Positions 49,363 through 61,545 are shown, counted from the first letter of the stretch. The stretch is DNA of 64,000 nucleotides from Rhizoclosmatium globosum (GCA_002104985.1 MCGO01000021.1:248001-312000); one strand, 5' to 3'. The notes: generated by a model from the sequence alone, not told the origin. A program made the numbers and translations.

Positions 49363-49861
49363 ATGAGTTGGTGGAAACCACACATTGGGACTTCCTGGCA
49401 GGTGAGTTTCTCATACCCGGTACACTAAATACTAAAAACAATCTACTAGTTATACAACTTTTGGTTCTTCTGGTAGTTGTACTCCGATCACTGGAATTGT
49501 TTCCGAAGCGTGTGCTGTTATGAATGCACACAATTTCGAAGGGGTCATTAAAAAGTGTGAAGAGTGGTGGGCAAGTTACACAATGCAGAGCGGGTGGTGT
49601 TACGGATTGGAATAGAGGAACTGGAAATTCAGAATTCTTCCTGAAATTCTTGCTCCTACTACCTCCTCTGGAATAGCAGGAAATATCGTTGCTGCGCCAT
49701 CTGGAAATGTGGATGTTGCTTCTTCGACTGCTGTTGTAACTAAAAGTCAACTTGAACCTGCAATTACATCAATTGTAAAAACATCTTCTGGAACTGTTAA
49801 ACTCGACCAATCATTTCTTTTAGTTTTCGTTTTATTCTCTTTTTTGTTTCAGCAATGTTAA
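49363..49861 (+). pseudogene. Internally deleted GH114 glycosidase copy
   Basis: Begins MSWWKPHIGTSWQ plus an intron donor, exactly like the MAKWWQPQVGTSWM first exon of the intact gene at 50027. After a 48-nt intron-like stretch it jumps to YTTFGSSGSCTPITGIVSEACAVMNAHNFEGVIKKC, which matches the intact protein's C-terminal YTNAGSTGGCTPFTG. About 150 catalytic residues between are missing. A frame change and stop follow around 49555-49610. A Ser/Thr-rich stretch and hydrophobic tail resembling a GPI signal can still be read to 49861. Clearly non-functional. Confidence 0.8.
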
Positions 49862-50026
49862 GGAAATACATTTCATCACAGAGTTCAGTTGAAACGTGAC
49901 ACACTGAGCAACCAGTCGATCAGCCTCTAGCAAGACCTTTTGAAATTCATTCCAACAGCAACAAAAAGAAAAATCCTAAAAAAGCCACGGCGCCAACTCC
50001 AACTTCATTCCAAAACCTTTCTTCAA

Positions 50027-51092
50027 ATGGCAAAGTGGTGGCAACCCCAAGTCGGAACGTCATGGATGGTAGGTCCTAACCTTGAACCCTTGTCGCGATG
50101 ACTTATTCCTTGTAAGATCCAATTGGCTTCATCCAGTTCTGTGTCTGTGAATACGTCAATTCCTGTCACTGTTTACGATTTGGACCTTGGCGGTGTCAGT
50201 AGCACAATCACGGCTGCAGCAGTAAAAGCTAATAACCCTGATCGCAAAGTCATGTGTTATGTCAATGGTAAAAGCCCCATAATTCTCTTTGTTCCTTTGT
50301 CTGATTCTCATTGCTTCATTACAAAAAGTCGGGGCTTTGGAAACGGACGGCTCTCGTGCGGATCAATCAAAGTTTTTGGCTTCAGACCAGGGTAGTAGGT
50401 ATCCTGGCTGGCCAGACGAAGTTTTTCTCGACATTAGAAGTTCTAATGTTCGCAACCTCATGCAAGCCCGCTTCCAAGCCATGAAAGCAAAAGGATGTGA
50501 CGGTATTGATCCAGATAATATGGCTTTGGATTATCAAGGAAAATCTGGTTTTTCTCCAGGTCTGACCGAACAAGATCAGGTTGACTACATGAAATGGTTC
50601 ACGACCACCATCCACGCACTTGGGATGGGTGTTGGAAGTAAAAATGGAGGGGAAATAATTCGCAAACATCCTGAATTGATTTCTCTCTTTGATTGGGTTG
50701 TGATTGAATCTTGTGTCCGCTTTGATGAATGTGGTCTTTATGATCCATTTGTTCAGGCTGGAAAGCCTGTGTTTTCTATAGATTACACAAATGCTGGATC
50801 AACAGGTGGCTGCACGCCTTTTACGGGAACTATTGAAAATGCGTGCGCAACACTAAATTCTCACAACTTTGAGGCCCTTATCATGACTTGTGATTTGGAT
50901 GGAAGTGGTGTACAATGTCGCGACTTTCAGCGATCAGCAAAATCTCAAGTATCAATTACATCTGTTGGAACTGCAACGAAAGCAACTCAAGCTGCTAGTG
51001 CACCTACACAAAAGTCTACAACTACGACCAGTGGCATTACTGAACGCATTACTTTTTCTCTCTTCTCTTTCTTCCTCCTAATTGCTATGTAA
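50027..51092 (+). CDS. GH114-type glycosidase with GPI-like tail
   Basis: Relative of endo-alpha-1,4-polygalactosaminidase, an enzyme on galactosamine polymers of the wall or matrix. Three exons: MAKWWQPQVGTSWM, then IQLASSSSVSVN...VTVYDLDLGG...KVMCYVN, then VGALETDGSRADQSKF, YPGWPDEVFLDIRS, MKAKGCDGIDPDNMALDYQG (the DPDN acidic pair of the family), ALGMGVGSKNGGEI, FDWVVIESCVRFDECG and CTPFTGTIENACATLNSHNFEA. Introns are about 50069-50118 and 50264-50326. A Thr/Ser-rich stalk and a final hydrophobic stretch (ITFSLFSFFLLIAM) suggest a GPI anchor. No signal peptide is visible before MAKWW; an upstream exon may be missing from my model. Convergent with Naa50, 12 bp apart. Confidence 0.85.
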
Positions 51093-51104
51093 AATTGAAA
51101 TAAA

Positions 51105-51933
51105 GATTTATTTGCGCAGCCTCAGGAAGAACGCATCTCGCGGCTCAGGAACAGCGGGATTCTCTCTATAATACCCCTTTACAGTCTCGACAAGCTGAAA
51201 TCCCTGTTTTAAATACAAGTTTCTTGCAGTCTGATTGACAACATGAACGTGAAGGACAAAATCTCGCATCTTGGGGTCGGCATCGTTTTTGCATTTGGAT
51301 ATTAGTGTTTCGAGGAGACCAGAAGCTAAAATTATGTATCGTCAGTTACGTTCTCTGATAACTGTAAACTTACCCAACCCCTTCCCTCGTTCGGAGGGCA
51401 AAACTGCCACTGTAGATATATATACATCATATACTCCTGTTACAGTTGCTAGTTCTTTTCGGCCCATGATTGCTCCTATGCACTTGTTTGAAGGTTTATC
51501 AAAGCCTAAATACATGAACAATATCGAGTCAGCAACTATTGGTATAGACAAGAAACGTCAATCTTTAAGACATACATAGCACGGTAAGCTGCGGATTCGC
51601 CATAATACGATTGTAGAACCACATTTCGTACTTGATTGGAAAGCATTGATCATTCAGCTCCTGTAAACTGCGTACATTTGAGGGAGATATATGTTCAAGC
51701 CTGATTGATGGGAATACGTCAGCAAGACTTTCGATTCGGGACGGCAAAGGTGTGTTGCGAGGTTGTGAAGGTGTATTGCTGCCAAGACTGTCACTGGACG
51801 GCGACGAATTCACTCTTCGAGTTGAGTCTAAGGGTGTGAATGTAGGTCGAAGTGGCTGTTCCGGTTGCGAGTTGGAAGCTGATGTGGTGGTTCCTGCTAT
51901 GGCTGCCCAACTCCGTTGCATTTGTGCAAACAT
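51105..51933 (-). CDS. N-alpha-acetyltransferase 50-like (Naa50)
   Basis: GNAT acetyltransferase that modifies N-terminal Met and is usually tied to NatA. After a 75-residue disordered Ser/Pro-rich extension (MFAQMQRSWAAIAGTT), the core reads IRLEHISPSNVRSLQELNDQCFPIKYE, FYNRIMANPQLTVLC, LYLGFDKPSNKCIGAIMGRKE, YISTVAVLPSERGKGLG (acetyl-CoA loop, cut by an intron), then SGLLETLISKCKN, FVLHVHVVNQTARNLYLKQGF and ETVKGYYRENP. The N-terminal extension is not in animal Naa50. Three exons. The stop lies so close to the GH114 stop that both transcripts must share or overlap poly(A) sites (AATAAA at 51096-51101). Confidence 0.88.
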
Positions 51934-52004
51934 TTGAAGACCTTTTCAATCTATACTATTTATTTGTTTTCTTATTCTTAAAGATATTCTTTTCATCATA
52001 TGCC

Positions 52005-53009
52005 CTAATACAAAATGATTGCGACAAAGACAAGGGCAGCAATCAACAAAAACACTCTCGAAATGAAAGCTTGTTGTGCAACAGCTTGAGCCATTCGTGC
52101 ATCATGGCCAACCCCTCCCGCTGGAATACCAGCTCCACCAATACCAGCAGTATTCCCTGATCGATTTCCCATGAAATATTGCAGCCCCATTCCAATCAGG
52201 GGAAACAAGAGCCCTAGAGGCCCAAACCCAGCAGAAAAGTGAATATTAGTTCCGCCCATTTGGAATTGAGCCCCTGGAAGACCACCAAAGAAAGGATTAA
52301 ACCCATCGCCAAACATCCCAGGTCTCGGAACAGCTTCGGGGCGTTGTCCAGCAGGTCTCTCCTCTGTTGTAGCATTACGAGGATCCTCCGTCTTCCCTTT
52401 ACAGTAAATTGGAATCAGTTTATCTTTCTCAATTCCTGCCTTGCATACAGGACATGTATTTCCATTTCGAGAAGATGAGGCGATCCATTTTGAGAGACAC
52501 GGCCAACAGAATAAATGGCCACACAGAGTTACAACGGGTGACGAGGCGGTATCAAGACTATTAAACAGGTAAAGTTAGGATCTACGTAGCAACGAGTGTT
52601 GAGACAAATAATCCACGAACCAAATGTTGCATTCGAACATGCCGCCATCTTCTTCTTCTGGAGTGGGTGCTGAAGAGGGCGGCTTTGTTTCCGATGACGT
52701 AGAAGTTGGTTGCGGGATGGAAGACGAGGAGCTGGCTGTTTGTTGGGACGCAGCTTTTGGAGGCGATGAAGATGATGCAGAAGAAGAGGAAGAATGGATC
52801 GGGGAAGAAGTGCTCGTTGAGGCTGATGGTTTTGGAAGGTTTCGGTGGCGAAGGTTGACCCGTTCCGAGACGGGAACCGAGTAAGGTGTGCTTGTTCGCG
52901 GTGGAATAATGATTGGATCGCCATCGTCATCGGCTTCTGCAACAACTTCGGAGGTAGTTGAGGAAGTGGTGGCGTCGGTGTCCTTGTTTGGAGGTGTGTT
53001 GTCGTCCAT
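52005..53009 (-). CDS. RNF5/RNF185-type tail-anchored RING E3
   Basis: ER-membrane ubiquitin ligase of the RMA1/RNF5/RNF185 group used in ER-associated degradation. A long Ser/Thr/Pro-rich acidic N-terminus precedes the RING: [31 protein letters not shown] and NTCPVCKAGIEKDKLIPIY (C3HC4, rebuilt across a 66-nt intron after ATTTG). PRNATTEERPAGQRPE is followed by a Gly/Phe-rich region (FGDGFNPFFGGLPGAQ). Two hydrophobic segments close the protein: GLLFPLIGMGLQYF and the terminal VFLLIAALVFVAIILY. Matches the family from RING to end; the N-terminal extension (about 125 residues) is longer than in animals. 41 bp divergent from the HET-like gene. Confidence 0.93.
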
Positions 53010-53050
53010 TTTCGAAAGAGTTCTTTTCCAATTGATTCATCCTTTTCTTG
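53010..53050. promoter_or_regulatory. 41-bp divergent start-to-start gap
   Basis: Separates the RNF5-like and HET-like start codons; no box motif evident. Confidence 0.4.
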
Positions 53051-54606
53051 ATGCTCCGCCGTCTGTCATTCAGCAACGTGTCCTTCCATGATGCCGATGA
53101 AATAGGAGGTTATCACAGAAAGCCAGGGCCTCCCGCGTGGGACTCAGGGTCTGGTTCCTCGCCTGCAAAGTTCTGTCTCCGTGAAGATCCTCCACTACCC
53201 TGGCTTGTTCCTCGACCAAATGCTCCATCAAATTGGGATATTATTCATGAAAAGCGCTTGAGTAACCAGCCGAAAGAAGGGGACAGGACCATCACACTTG
53301 AGCTCTGGCCTATATCTCGAGTCGCCTCGGAATTCGCCAAAGATGGTGTTCTCTCTCATGTTTGGGGCTCAGATCTGGGTGTTACCCAAATCGAATGGGT
53401 GGAGTTATTGGTGCGACAGGATGACCCAACTAAATTGGAACTACTACGAGAAATCATCAAGACTGGATCAAAAGGTAGCCGCATTTGGGTAGACTTACTG
53501 GATATCAATCAGAAGAACGATACCGTCAAATTGTCGCAAATGGCGAAGCTGCCACACCTGTACAAGTCCAAGAAACACACGATTGTGTACCATTCAGAAT
53601 CCCCTGAATCATTCCCGATGAATTGCCTTCAAAAAGTCAATGATTCGCGTGCAATTGGACGGGAAGAATGGGTGATTCCTGAAAACATCTTGATCCAACT
53701 CCTCAAACAGTCGGAATACTCTTCACGCGTATGGACTTTGCAGGAATTAATGCTCGCGAACAAAATAGTTCATGTTTTTAGAACATCAGATCCAACTAAG
53801 GTCTTAGTCACACGTGATCCAGTTCGTCTGGAACCCCAAACCTTGACTTCACAGCGAAAGGCCACCAAACTTCACGATTATATCAATGGAAGAGCTGCGA
53901 TTTACGACCTTAAGCCAATTCCGTATGATGCATCTGTAAAAGATGTGATTACACTTCTCTTTGGCCAAACATTCATAACACTCATGCACCTCTATGGCGA
54001 TTTTGAAATGAACTGTATGCGAACAAGAGCTATTTTTCCCAACGACTTGCAAACGGTTGAAAAGTTTCTCCTACGGTCATTCCAAAAACGCTCAGTGCGA
54101 AGTGTTCCATACAAGAACGGCAATGGCGGTGACAGCAATCTCCCGTTGTGTGACATTACTCTTCCTGGACTCAGCCCTGAATGTACATTCTTTGAAACTG
54201 AATACGGGCTGGCGTTTAGAGTCAACACGCGGGCAAGAATCATTCGCGTGGATAGTGACTTGCTGGAAATCATATTTCTTACCTCGGAACCGCTGTTGTG
54301 GATTGGTGGCAATTTGAAAGGCAGGAGCGTCGTGTCTTTGTAAAAAATCTGGATGGAAAGTCCAGACTGTGTGGGTTTGCAGGTGATGGCAGTACAATCG
54401 TATCTTTTTCGTGGAGTCGGTCGCCATTCGTTGTTCCATATGTCGCTGTTGTGGATACAACTATATACCTCATCAAACATATTGGCGAATCAGAGGTTGT
54501 TCTAGGACCACCTGCCGGAAATTACTATGGATTTCGCACGTTGGCTGATGGAGAAACAAAGAAGGACTTCTTTGAAAGAGACATTATTATTTACTTTGAA
54601 GAATAG
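53051..54606 (+). CDS. HET-domain-like protein
   Basis: Carries the signature blocks of the fungal heterokaryon-incompatibility (HET) domain in the right order: KDGVLSHVWG (LSxxWG), SRIWVDLLDINQKND (WID.LCINQ.D), MAKLPHLYKSKKHTIVYHSE (M..IY..A..v) and SSRVWTLQELMLA (R.WTLQE..LA). In Dikarya such proteins act in non-self recognition or immunity-like responses; here the role is unknown. The first frame runs from ATG 53051 to 54343. A second frame (about 54265-54606, GTAVVDWWQFERQERRVFVKN to ERDIIIYFEE) overlaps it by about 80 bases. It may be the true C-terminus after a one-base shift or a splice I could not place. No intron found otherwise. Confidence 0.75.
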
Positions 54607-54662
54607 ATTAGATTGTATACCATATAGGTAGATATTAATGAACATTTATTTATTGTCATCTG

Positions 54663-57253
54663 ATGGAGAATTCAGGATTTCGCCCACCGTCCGCCTTCAT
54701 TCGGGTATGTCCTGGTAATAACCTCATACAATTTTGACCTTGTCATTCAACATAGGCCTCCCTGGCGCGTCAGAATAAAGTTAAGAGTTTACGAACAGCC
54801 AGCGAGAATCTATCAGATGCCCCAACCAATGAAGTCTCTCCAACTCACAATGCCTTGAAGCATATTGCAAAACTGGATAAACTACCTTTATCAAAGTTTA
54901 GCTCACCGGTCACGATTCCATCTGTTCCTGCAACTTCAAAACGTCAATCCCACCACACACCCCTTGCCCCAAACCAAACCGCCACGACTTCACCGGGAAA
55001 AACAAAAACTGACTCCACACCAATAACAACACCCTCCAAAACTGCGCTTGAAATCGCCAAACTGAAAGCGGCTAGGGATTCTCGACGAGCTGCTGCAGCA
55101 GAAATCAAAAGCATACAAGACGCGTTATGCCCCTCAGAAAAGGAGACACGGATCTATCGAACAGAGATAAATGCGTTTCGGAAACAGTTTGCAGCTGTGG
55201 TGGCTGAATTGCCAGAGATTTCTGTTGATGGTAGTGACGATGATTCGAGGATTCGTGTTTGCGTTCGGAAGCGGCCCATGAATAAGAAAGGTATTCTGTA
55301 TCAGTTGAACTCCGAGAAATGCTGATATATGATTGAAATAGAGTTGGCCAAGGAATCTTATGACATCGTGACAACCGCAACCACCCGATTCCCACATAGC
55401 CAAGTATACGTTCATGAACCGAAAACACGCGTAGATATGTCAAAGTACATTGAGACACATTCATTTATCTTGGACCATTCGTTTGATGAAACGAGCACAA
55501 ATGAGCAAGTGTATTTGGCAACGGGAAAACCTCTTGTCAAGAGTATTTTTGAAGGAGGAATGTGCACTTTCTTCGCGTATGGACAGACAGGTTTGTTTCT
55601 CCCTCCTCTCAATGCAATACTAAATTCAAGTCGATAGGTAGCGGTAAAACACACACAATCTTTGGAAATCCTGCAGAGCCTGGAATCTACTCCTACACTT
55701 GCCGAGACATTTTTTCTCAAATTAACACGACAACTCCTCCCGATCAGCAAAGTCCTCATCTTCGGTGTTCCTTCTTTGAAATATACGGCCCAAAAATCAA
55801 CGACCTCCTCAACCCAAATCCAAATGCTGCTCCAATAACTCTTTGTGAAGACAAACACGGCTCCGTCAATCTCATGAACCTACACGAAGAAATCGTCACA
55901 TCCCTTTCCTCACTCCTATCTCTCGTGCAACGAGGACGATCCCTTCGTACAACCCGTGCAACAAATGCAAACAGCGAAAGCAGCAGATCCCACGCACTTT
56001 TCCAAATACGTATCGTGAGCAACGACGGATACTTGATTGGCGTCCTTAGTCTCGTTGATCTCGCAGGAAGCGAACGTGGCGTTGATTCCATCAGTTTCAC
56101 TGCAAAGCCCGACAAAAAGACGCAATCAGAGGCAGCTGAAATCAACAAGAGCTTGCTTTCGTTGAAGGAATGCATTCGAGCGTTGTATAAGCGAGGGTTG
56201 GATGAAGAGAATGGACATGTTCCGTTTCGTGGATCTAAACTTACGCATATTTTGAGGGACTCGTTTTTGTGTAGGGAGAGTCGGACTGTGATGGTGGCTA
56301 CTATAAGTCCAGGTTCAACTTCGGTGGAGCATACTTTGAATACTCTGAGGTACGCAGATCGTGTTAAGGAGCTGGGTAAAGACGGTAGTTCGTATTCTTC
56401 GGTGAAACCGGTTGTTCTTGCAACTGGAGGAGGGAAAAAATCAGAAACCCAGTCCACTGGTACGCCGAAGGCAGAATCCAGCTCCCCACGGCACGAAACT
56501 CGCTCTGAGCGTCCAGTTGATGCATATGAAGCTGCTGATGATGAACAACAGAGTATTGCAGCATTACAACATGACAGAAATTTGGTGTCAAGTTTGGGAA
56601 ACTATGGTCAGAGCGATTCGGAGGAAGAGAGCTTGGATCAGGCCCTACGACAAGCTTCAATGGCACAAAGAAAAGTGAAAGTGGAATCGCACTATGATAT
56701 GAACGCGTTGCGAGATCAAATCAAGAACTCTCAATCGGCAAGAACTGCGGATCGCGTGCAACTTAATCAAACCGCGATACCAAATAGTATTGATCAAGTT
56801 CATTTGTTTGGGAATAAGGAGCCAGGGGATGTCGCTGTTGAGCTGCCAAATTTGGGTAATGAAATCAAAAGAAAGGAGGAGCAACGAGAAGATGAGGAGG
56901 ACGAAGTTGAAACTGAGGAAAGCAGTAACGAAGACTCTGATTTCTTTTACCAAGACGCCTTATCAGTGAGTGGTGCAACGGCAGGAGAATCTGAGGAAGA
57001 AGGAGAGGAAAATGATGCAGACGAAAAAGAGTGGCGAAAATACTGCACCAGCTCTGCACGGCAGACTGATTCAGACACGGAAGTATCATTGAGGACGCGA
57101 CATCTTTTCCAAGTGCAGCAGCAGTTGATGGAAATTGACCAATTGTTGTTGGAGCGAGTTCGGAGTGGGCGAATGGGAGCTGGAGCGTACATTACGCAAC
57201 TAAGTGAGCTACTTGGACAGCGTGTAGACGCTTTAAGACGGGCCTCTCAATAA
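54663..57253 (+). CDS. Kinesin-13 (MCAK/KIF2 type) microtubule depolymerase
   Basis: Internal-motor kinesin. First exon MENSGFRPPSAFIR, then a 160-residue basic Ser/Thr/Pro neck. Motor: SRIRVCVRKRPMNKK, VHEPKTRVDMSKYIE (the KVD-loop region, here RVD), FDETSTNEQVY, CTFFAYGQT|GSGKTHT (P-loop split by an intron at about 55589-55637), NANSESSRSHALFQI (switch I), LSLVDLAGSERG (switch II), HVPFRGSKLTHILRDSF and LRYADRVKELGK. It ends with an acidic region and a helical tail (MEIDQLLLERVRSGRMGAG). Three introns. Kinesin-13 regulates spindle and cilium length and is absent from budding yeast, so it hints at an early-diverging fungus. Confidence 0.95.
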
Positions 57254-57310
57254 AGTTGTTTTTTGTATTTATTTGTGAAGAGGAAGGAGAGACAGAGAAA
57301 GAAGAAAAAG

Positions 57311-59558
57311 ATGTCCTACAACTCATCGTACCGACCCCGAGGCGGCGGCGCACCAGGCGGCAGCATCCGGCCGGCCTCCTCCTTCAACAGCAACAACAAC
57401 AACAACAACAACTACAACAACAACAGCGGACCGGGCGAGTACCAACACAGCGGCACCTTCGACGGCAAACGCGTTCGAAAGGCGATTCAGCGACGCACCG
57501 TCGACTACAACTCGGTCGTCGCAAAGTACCTCGAAGTAAATAAAACAGTCTTTCTTTCGTTGTTGCTTCGGAGAAAGAAAGACCGGCTAACTTGGTTCGT
57601 CAAATCAGAACAGAACCACGGCCCGCGACCCGAGAGAACCACTGACTACACAGCCAGATAACAACTTTGTCGTCGAGGTGCGTCTCGACTAGTGCCTCTG
57701 TTGTCCTTGCTAATACGATGCTTTAGATGCCTCCGGCTTTTGCTACACGTTGCAACCCGGCGGTCCAAATCGCTACAAAGTTCGTCCACACTTCAATCAA
57801 CAAAATTAGATGTCCAATCAATGTTCTCAAGGTACAAATGCCTCTCTCCATGATCAATCGATGAGTGCAATAGTTCCTAACTACAGTTTTCTACGCAAAC
57901 AGTGGACCCCTGAAGGTCGACGTCTCATTACTGGTGCTTCTAGTGGTGAATTCACGCTCTGGAACGGTCTAGCATTCAATTTTGAGACTATTCATCAGGC
58001 TCATGACAGAGCTGTGCGTTCAATGGCATGGTCTCACAACGATACTTGGTTACTCAGTGGAGACGATGCAGGAAAAATCAAGTATTGGCAATCGAATATG
58101 AGTAGTCTTAAAGAGTTTCAGGCTCACAAAGAGTCTGTGAGAGAATTGACGTGAGTTTTTATCGATTTATTTCTCCTACAATCTCATCCACAATGATTCC
58201 CAGATTCTCTCCAACCGATACTCGCTTTGCCTCTTGTTCAGATGATGGAACAATCAAGATTTGGGTATTTGGAGAGGATAGAGAGGAAAGAACATTGACA
58301 GGACATGGTTGGGATGTAAAATGTGTTGACTGGCATCCTTCAAAAGCATTACTTGCATCCGGATCCAAAGATCATTTAGTAAAGCTGGTTCGGATAACTC
58401 ATTTCATAATCATTTCTTGCTCACTCTTTCGAAATGACAGTGGGATCCTAAATCTGGAAATGAACTTAGTACTCTCTATGGCCACAAGAACTCAATTCTT
58501 GCTTTGAAATGGAATCAAAATGGAAACTGGTTGGTAACTGCATCCAGGGATCAACTTCTTCGTGTCTATGATATTCGTACGATGAAGGAGCTGCAAGCCT
58601 TCCGTGGGCACAAAAAAGAGGTTTCAAGTGAGTGTTTTTATTTATTCTTTGACTCTTACTTACTGAATAAATTAGCTGTGGCTTGGCATCCTTTCAACGA
58701 AACACTATTTGTTAGTGGAGGATCTGATGGAGCCATTTGTTATTGGGATGTAGGGACCGAGTTTTCAGTGGGAGGAATGGAGCAAGCGCACGAATCAACT
58801 GTGTTTTCGCTTGATTTCCATCCGTGTGGTCATTTGCTGGCGTCTGCATCGAACGACCACACAACTCGATTCTGGGCCAGAAATAGACCGGGTGATGTTA
58901 TGCATGATCGTTTCTCTCAAACTAGAAAGGACGAAGAGTTTATGGGAATCAAGGAAGTTACCATCGCGAGCAACAGTAAGCTTTGATTCTTCGGAGTGAC
59001 TTGAATATTAATCCAGCGCACACAGAGAGCGAAGAGTTTTCTTTACCTGGTTTATCATTTGGAAGCTCTGGCAGGACCACAGAGAAAGAAGGCCCGGATC
59101 CAAAACGCGCTAGAATTGACGAACAAAGTCGTCCTCCAATGCCTCCGGCAATGCCCATGGGAGCACGTCCTCCCATGATGCCACCTCAAATGCCACCTGG
59201 CCTTCCTCCTGGATTCAGACCGCCTCCAGGATTCCCTTTCCCTCCAGGTGCTCTTCCACCTGGATTCCGACCTCCACCAAATATGAGACCTCCACCCTTT
59301 CCTCCTGGTATTCCTCCTCCAGGTATGCCTCCTGGTATGCCACCGGGAATGCCGCCTGGGATGCCGCCTGGATTACCGCCTGGGTTCCCATTCCCTCCAG
59401 GAATGGCTCCGCCACCCATGATTCCTGGGATGCGCCCTCCGCCATTGCCTCCTGGATTCCCTCCTAATATGGACCCAGCTGCGTTCATGCAACAGATGGC
59501 TCAGCAGGCTATACCTGTCAACAGTATTAATCGCAACAATGCAAATGCAAAAAAGTGA
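57311..59558 (+). CDS. WDR33/Pfs2 polyadenylation factor subunit
   Basis: WD40 subunit of the cleavage and polyadenylation factor that helps read AAUAAA. The Gly/Arg start has an Asn run (AAC repeats, 57391-57424). [26 protein letters not shown] is followed by [29 protein letters not shown] (splice acceptor at TGG 57902), [106 protein letters not shown] and [15 protein letters not shown]. The C-terminus is very Pro/Gly/Met-rich (repeated GMPP), as in the family. Six or seven introns. Convergent with the next gene, 45 bp apart. Confidence 0.95.
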
Positions 59559-59603
59559 TTGTAAAATAAAGAAGGGTCTTTATATAATAACAACTTATAA
59601 TCA

Positions 59604-61503
59604 TCAATCCAACAAAGACTTGGCCTTTCGTTTCCTTCCCCAATAAATCACAACCTGATAGAGTACTGTTCCATTCAAAGCTGTGGCTACCAAGTATGTC
59701 ACAAAGATGACAGTATCTTTGACTTCCGTTGCAGTCGTGAAACATCTAGCCAAACTTCCAATAGTCTGTAATCCAACTGTAACAGCACTCAATTGCCCAC
59801 AGCTTTGATTCGACCAGTTGCTGTGAATTTGGGGGACCTTCGAAACAACACCGACGAGAATCGCAATCCACTGGAAGCTGAGAAGTAAGGTATCATTAAT
59901 GATGGCCTTGGTGAACAACGAGACGGTAAAAATAAATGTAAGGGTTCCAATGACAACCAAGTCCTTGTGACGTCTTGTGTAGTGATACATCATGGCGATA
60001 ACGATACAATTGGCAACAGCCATAAACGCGTCTATGATGAAACAGAGGAATTAGATTCAAATGGTTTTCACAAAATTACGAAACTCACGTTCTCCATAAG
60101 TATTGAAGGCATTTCCCCGTCGAACATTATATGCAAGCCCCGCAATGTACGCCGCGGTTTCCAAAGCATAACTGGCAAACGAAACGCCCAACGCACTCCT
60201 CTTTTGGAAAATCTTGAAGATTTGCGGAAGCTTAATAACAGCACCACCCGCAACCAATCCAATCCCAAGAACCTTTGAAATCAACAACCGCGTGCAATCA
60301 AAGTGTGAGAACCACTGGAAACTGAGGAGAGACGTGGAACATTCGGGACCTACGAGTGGAGTTACGAAATTGGTTTGGAGGAATCCTCGGAATCCACGGA
60401 ACTCTTTGCGGGGGTGTTTGGCGACGCCTTTGATTGGTTTGTGGTCTGTGTCGTCGTCTTCGTATGCGACGGGGTCGGGGTAGGCTGCTTTTGCATCAAC
60501 GACAGCTGGGGCGGCTCCGGCTGCATTATTTGGAGCTGCTACAGGTCCAGCTGGAGCTTCTTGTTTAACAGGGCCGGCTGGAGCTGCAACGGTAGGCAAT
60601 GGTTTTTGTTCGACAGGGGGATTTGGAGGATTCCCGATGGGTACCGCCGCTTTTGTTGGGACCGTAGGTGGATTGATTGGTTGCTGTTGCTGTTGTTGGG
60701 GACTAGCCGCATTCTGATCTTTTTTATCAATGACTTGATTTGCGGCTGGAGTAGTTGGTTTCGCATCTGGAGTAGGAGCCTGAGCCTCAATAGGTGGAAC
60801 TTCAGGAGCAACCTTTACATCCTCCTTCGTGTCCTTCACATCCTTCTTTACAATATCGTTTTCTCCTGCTGGTTGAATTGATGGAGGTTGTTTGACATCG
60901 ACAGGTGGTTGAGCTGAATCATACAACGCCATTTTCTGCTTGATGTATGCCATAATCACGTCAGCTTCATGCTGCCCCAAATATTCATCTACGTATTCAC
61001 CGTTATGATACACGTAGAGGTTGGGGTACCCTTTCACTTTCAGGTTGCTACTACACCATCCTGCCAACTTGTTGTCAACAATTTAACAGTGGAAAGCTCC
61101 TCACTCACCAGCCACGTCCGTACAATCGACTTTTGCCATTGAGAAGCCTTTGGTGTACAACTGTTCCTGCGCCACTTGCTTCTGGAGCTCCAACCACTTT
61201 GGATTTAGCTTCTTGCAGTATGGGCACCATCTGTACTAGAGCTCAGCAGGCTTTAAGCCATGCATTGAAACATACCGAGTAGCATAGAACACCAACCAAG
61301 TGCCTTGCTTAGGAGTTATGACTCGCTCCTCGAATGTTCCAGGTCCCAGAAACCAAATATCCTTGTCAGCGATTGCAGAGAGCTCATTGACATTCTATCT
61401 TAAGTTAGAGGGCATTTCGATTGAGTCATATGCAAGAGACCTGGGCAAATGCTTGCAATATGAACAGACTAATGACAGCAAGGATGGGTTGCATCAGTCG
61501 CAT
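59604..61503 (-). CDS. Thioredoxin-MPDU1 (PQ-loop) fusion protein, copy 1
   Basis: Predicted secretory-pathway membrane protein. The first exon is a signal peptide (residues 1-21, ILAVISLFILQAFA core). A thioredoxin/PDI-like domain follows: TWLVFYATRWCPYCKKLNPKW with active site Cys63-Pro-Tyr-Cys66, MAKVDCTDVAGWCSS, and VKGYPNLYVYHNGEYV with the cis-Pro. A 150-residue Pro/Gln/Ala-rich linker leads to a full MPDU1/Lec35-type domain: VGPECSTSLLSFQWFSHFDC, VIKLPQIFKI (PQ loop 1), ALGVSFASYALETAAY, KVPQIHSNW (PQ loop 2) and SLARCFTTATEVKDTVIFVTY. It ends in a dilysine-like basic tail (RKRKAKSLLD). MPDU1 is needed for using dolichol-phosphate sugars in the ER. The fusion is unusual. Introns rebuilt at about 61460, 61275, 61095 and 60025-60090. 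Confidence 0.88.
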
Positions 61504-61545
61504 TTTCGGCAACAACTTCAACAACAAACAAATTAGGTAAATAGT

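Noticed and set aside
54256..54324. Intron joining the two HET-like frames
   Set aside because: Available GT and AG positions do not give the right phase.
55756..56457. 233-codon antisense frame inside kinesin-13
   Set aside because: Lies opposite conserved motor motifs; no domain of its own.
59186..59488. Gly-rich antisense frame (GGNPGG repeats)
   Set aside because: Mirror of the Pro/Gly-rich tail of the WDR33 gene.
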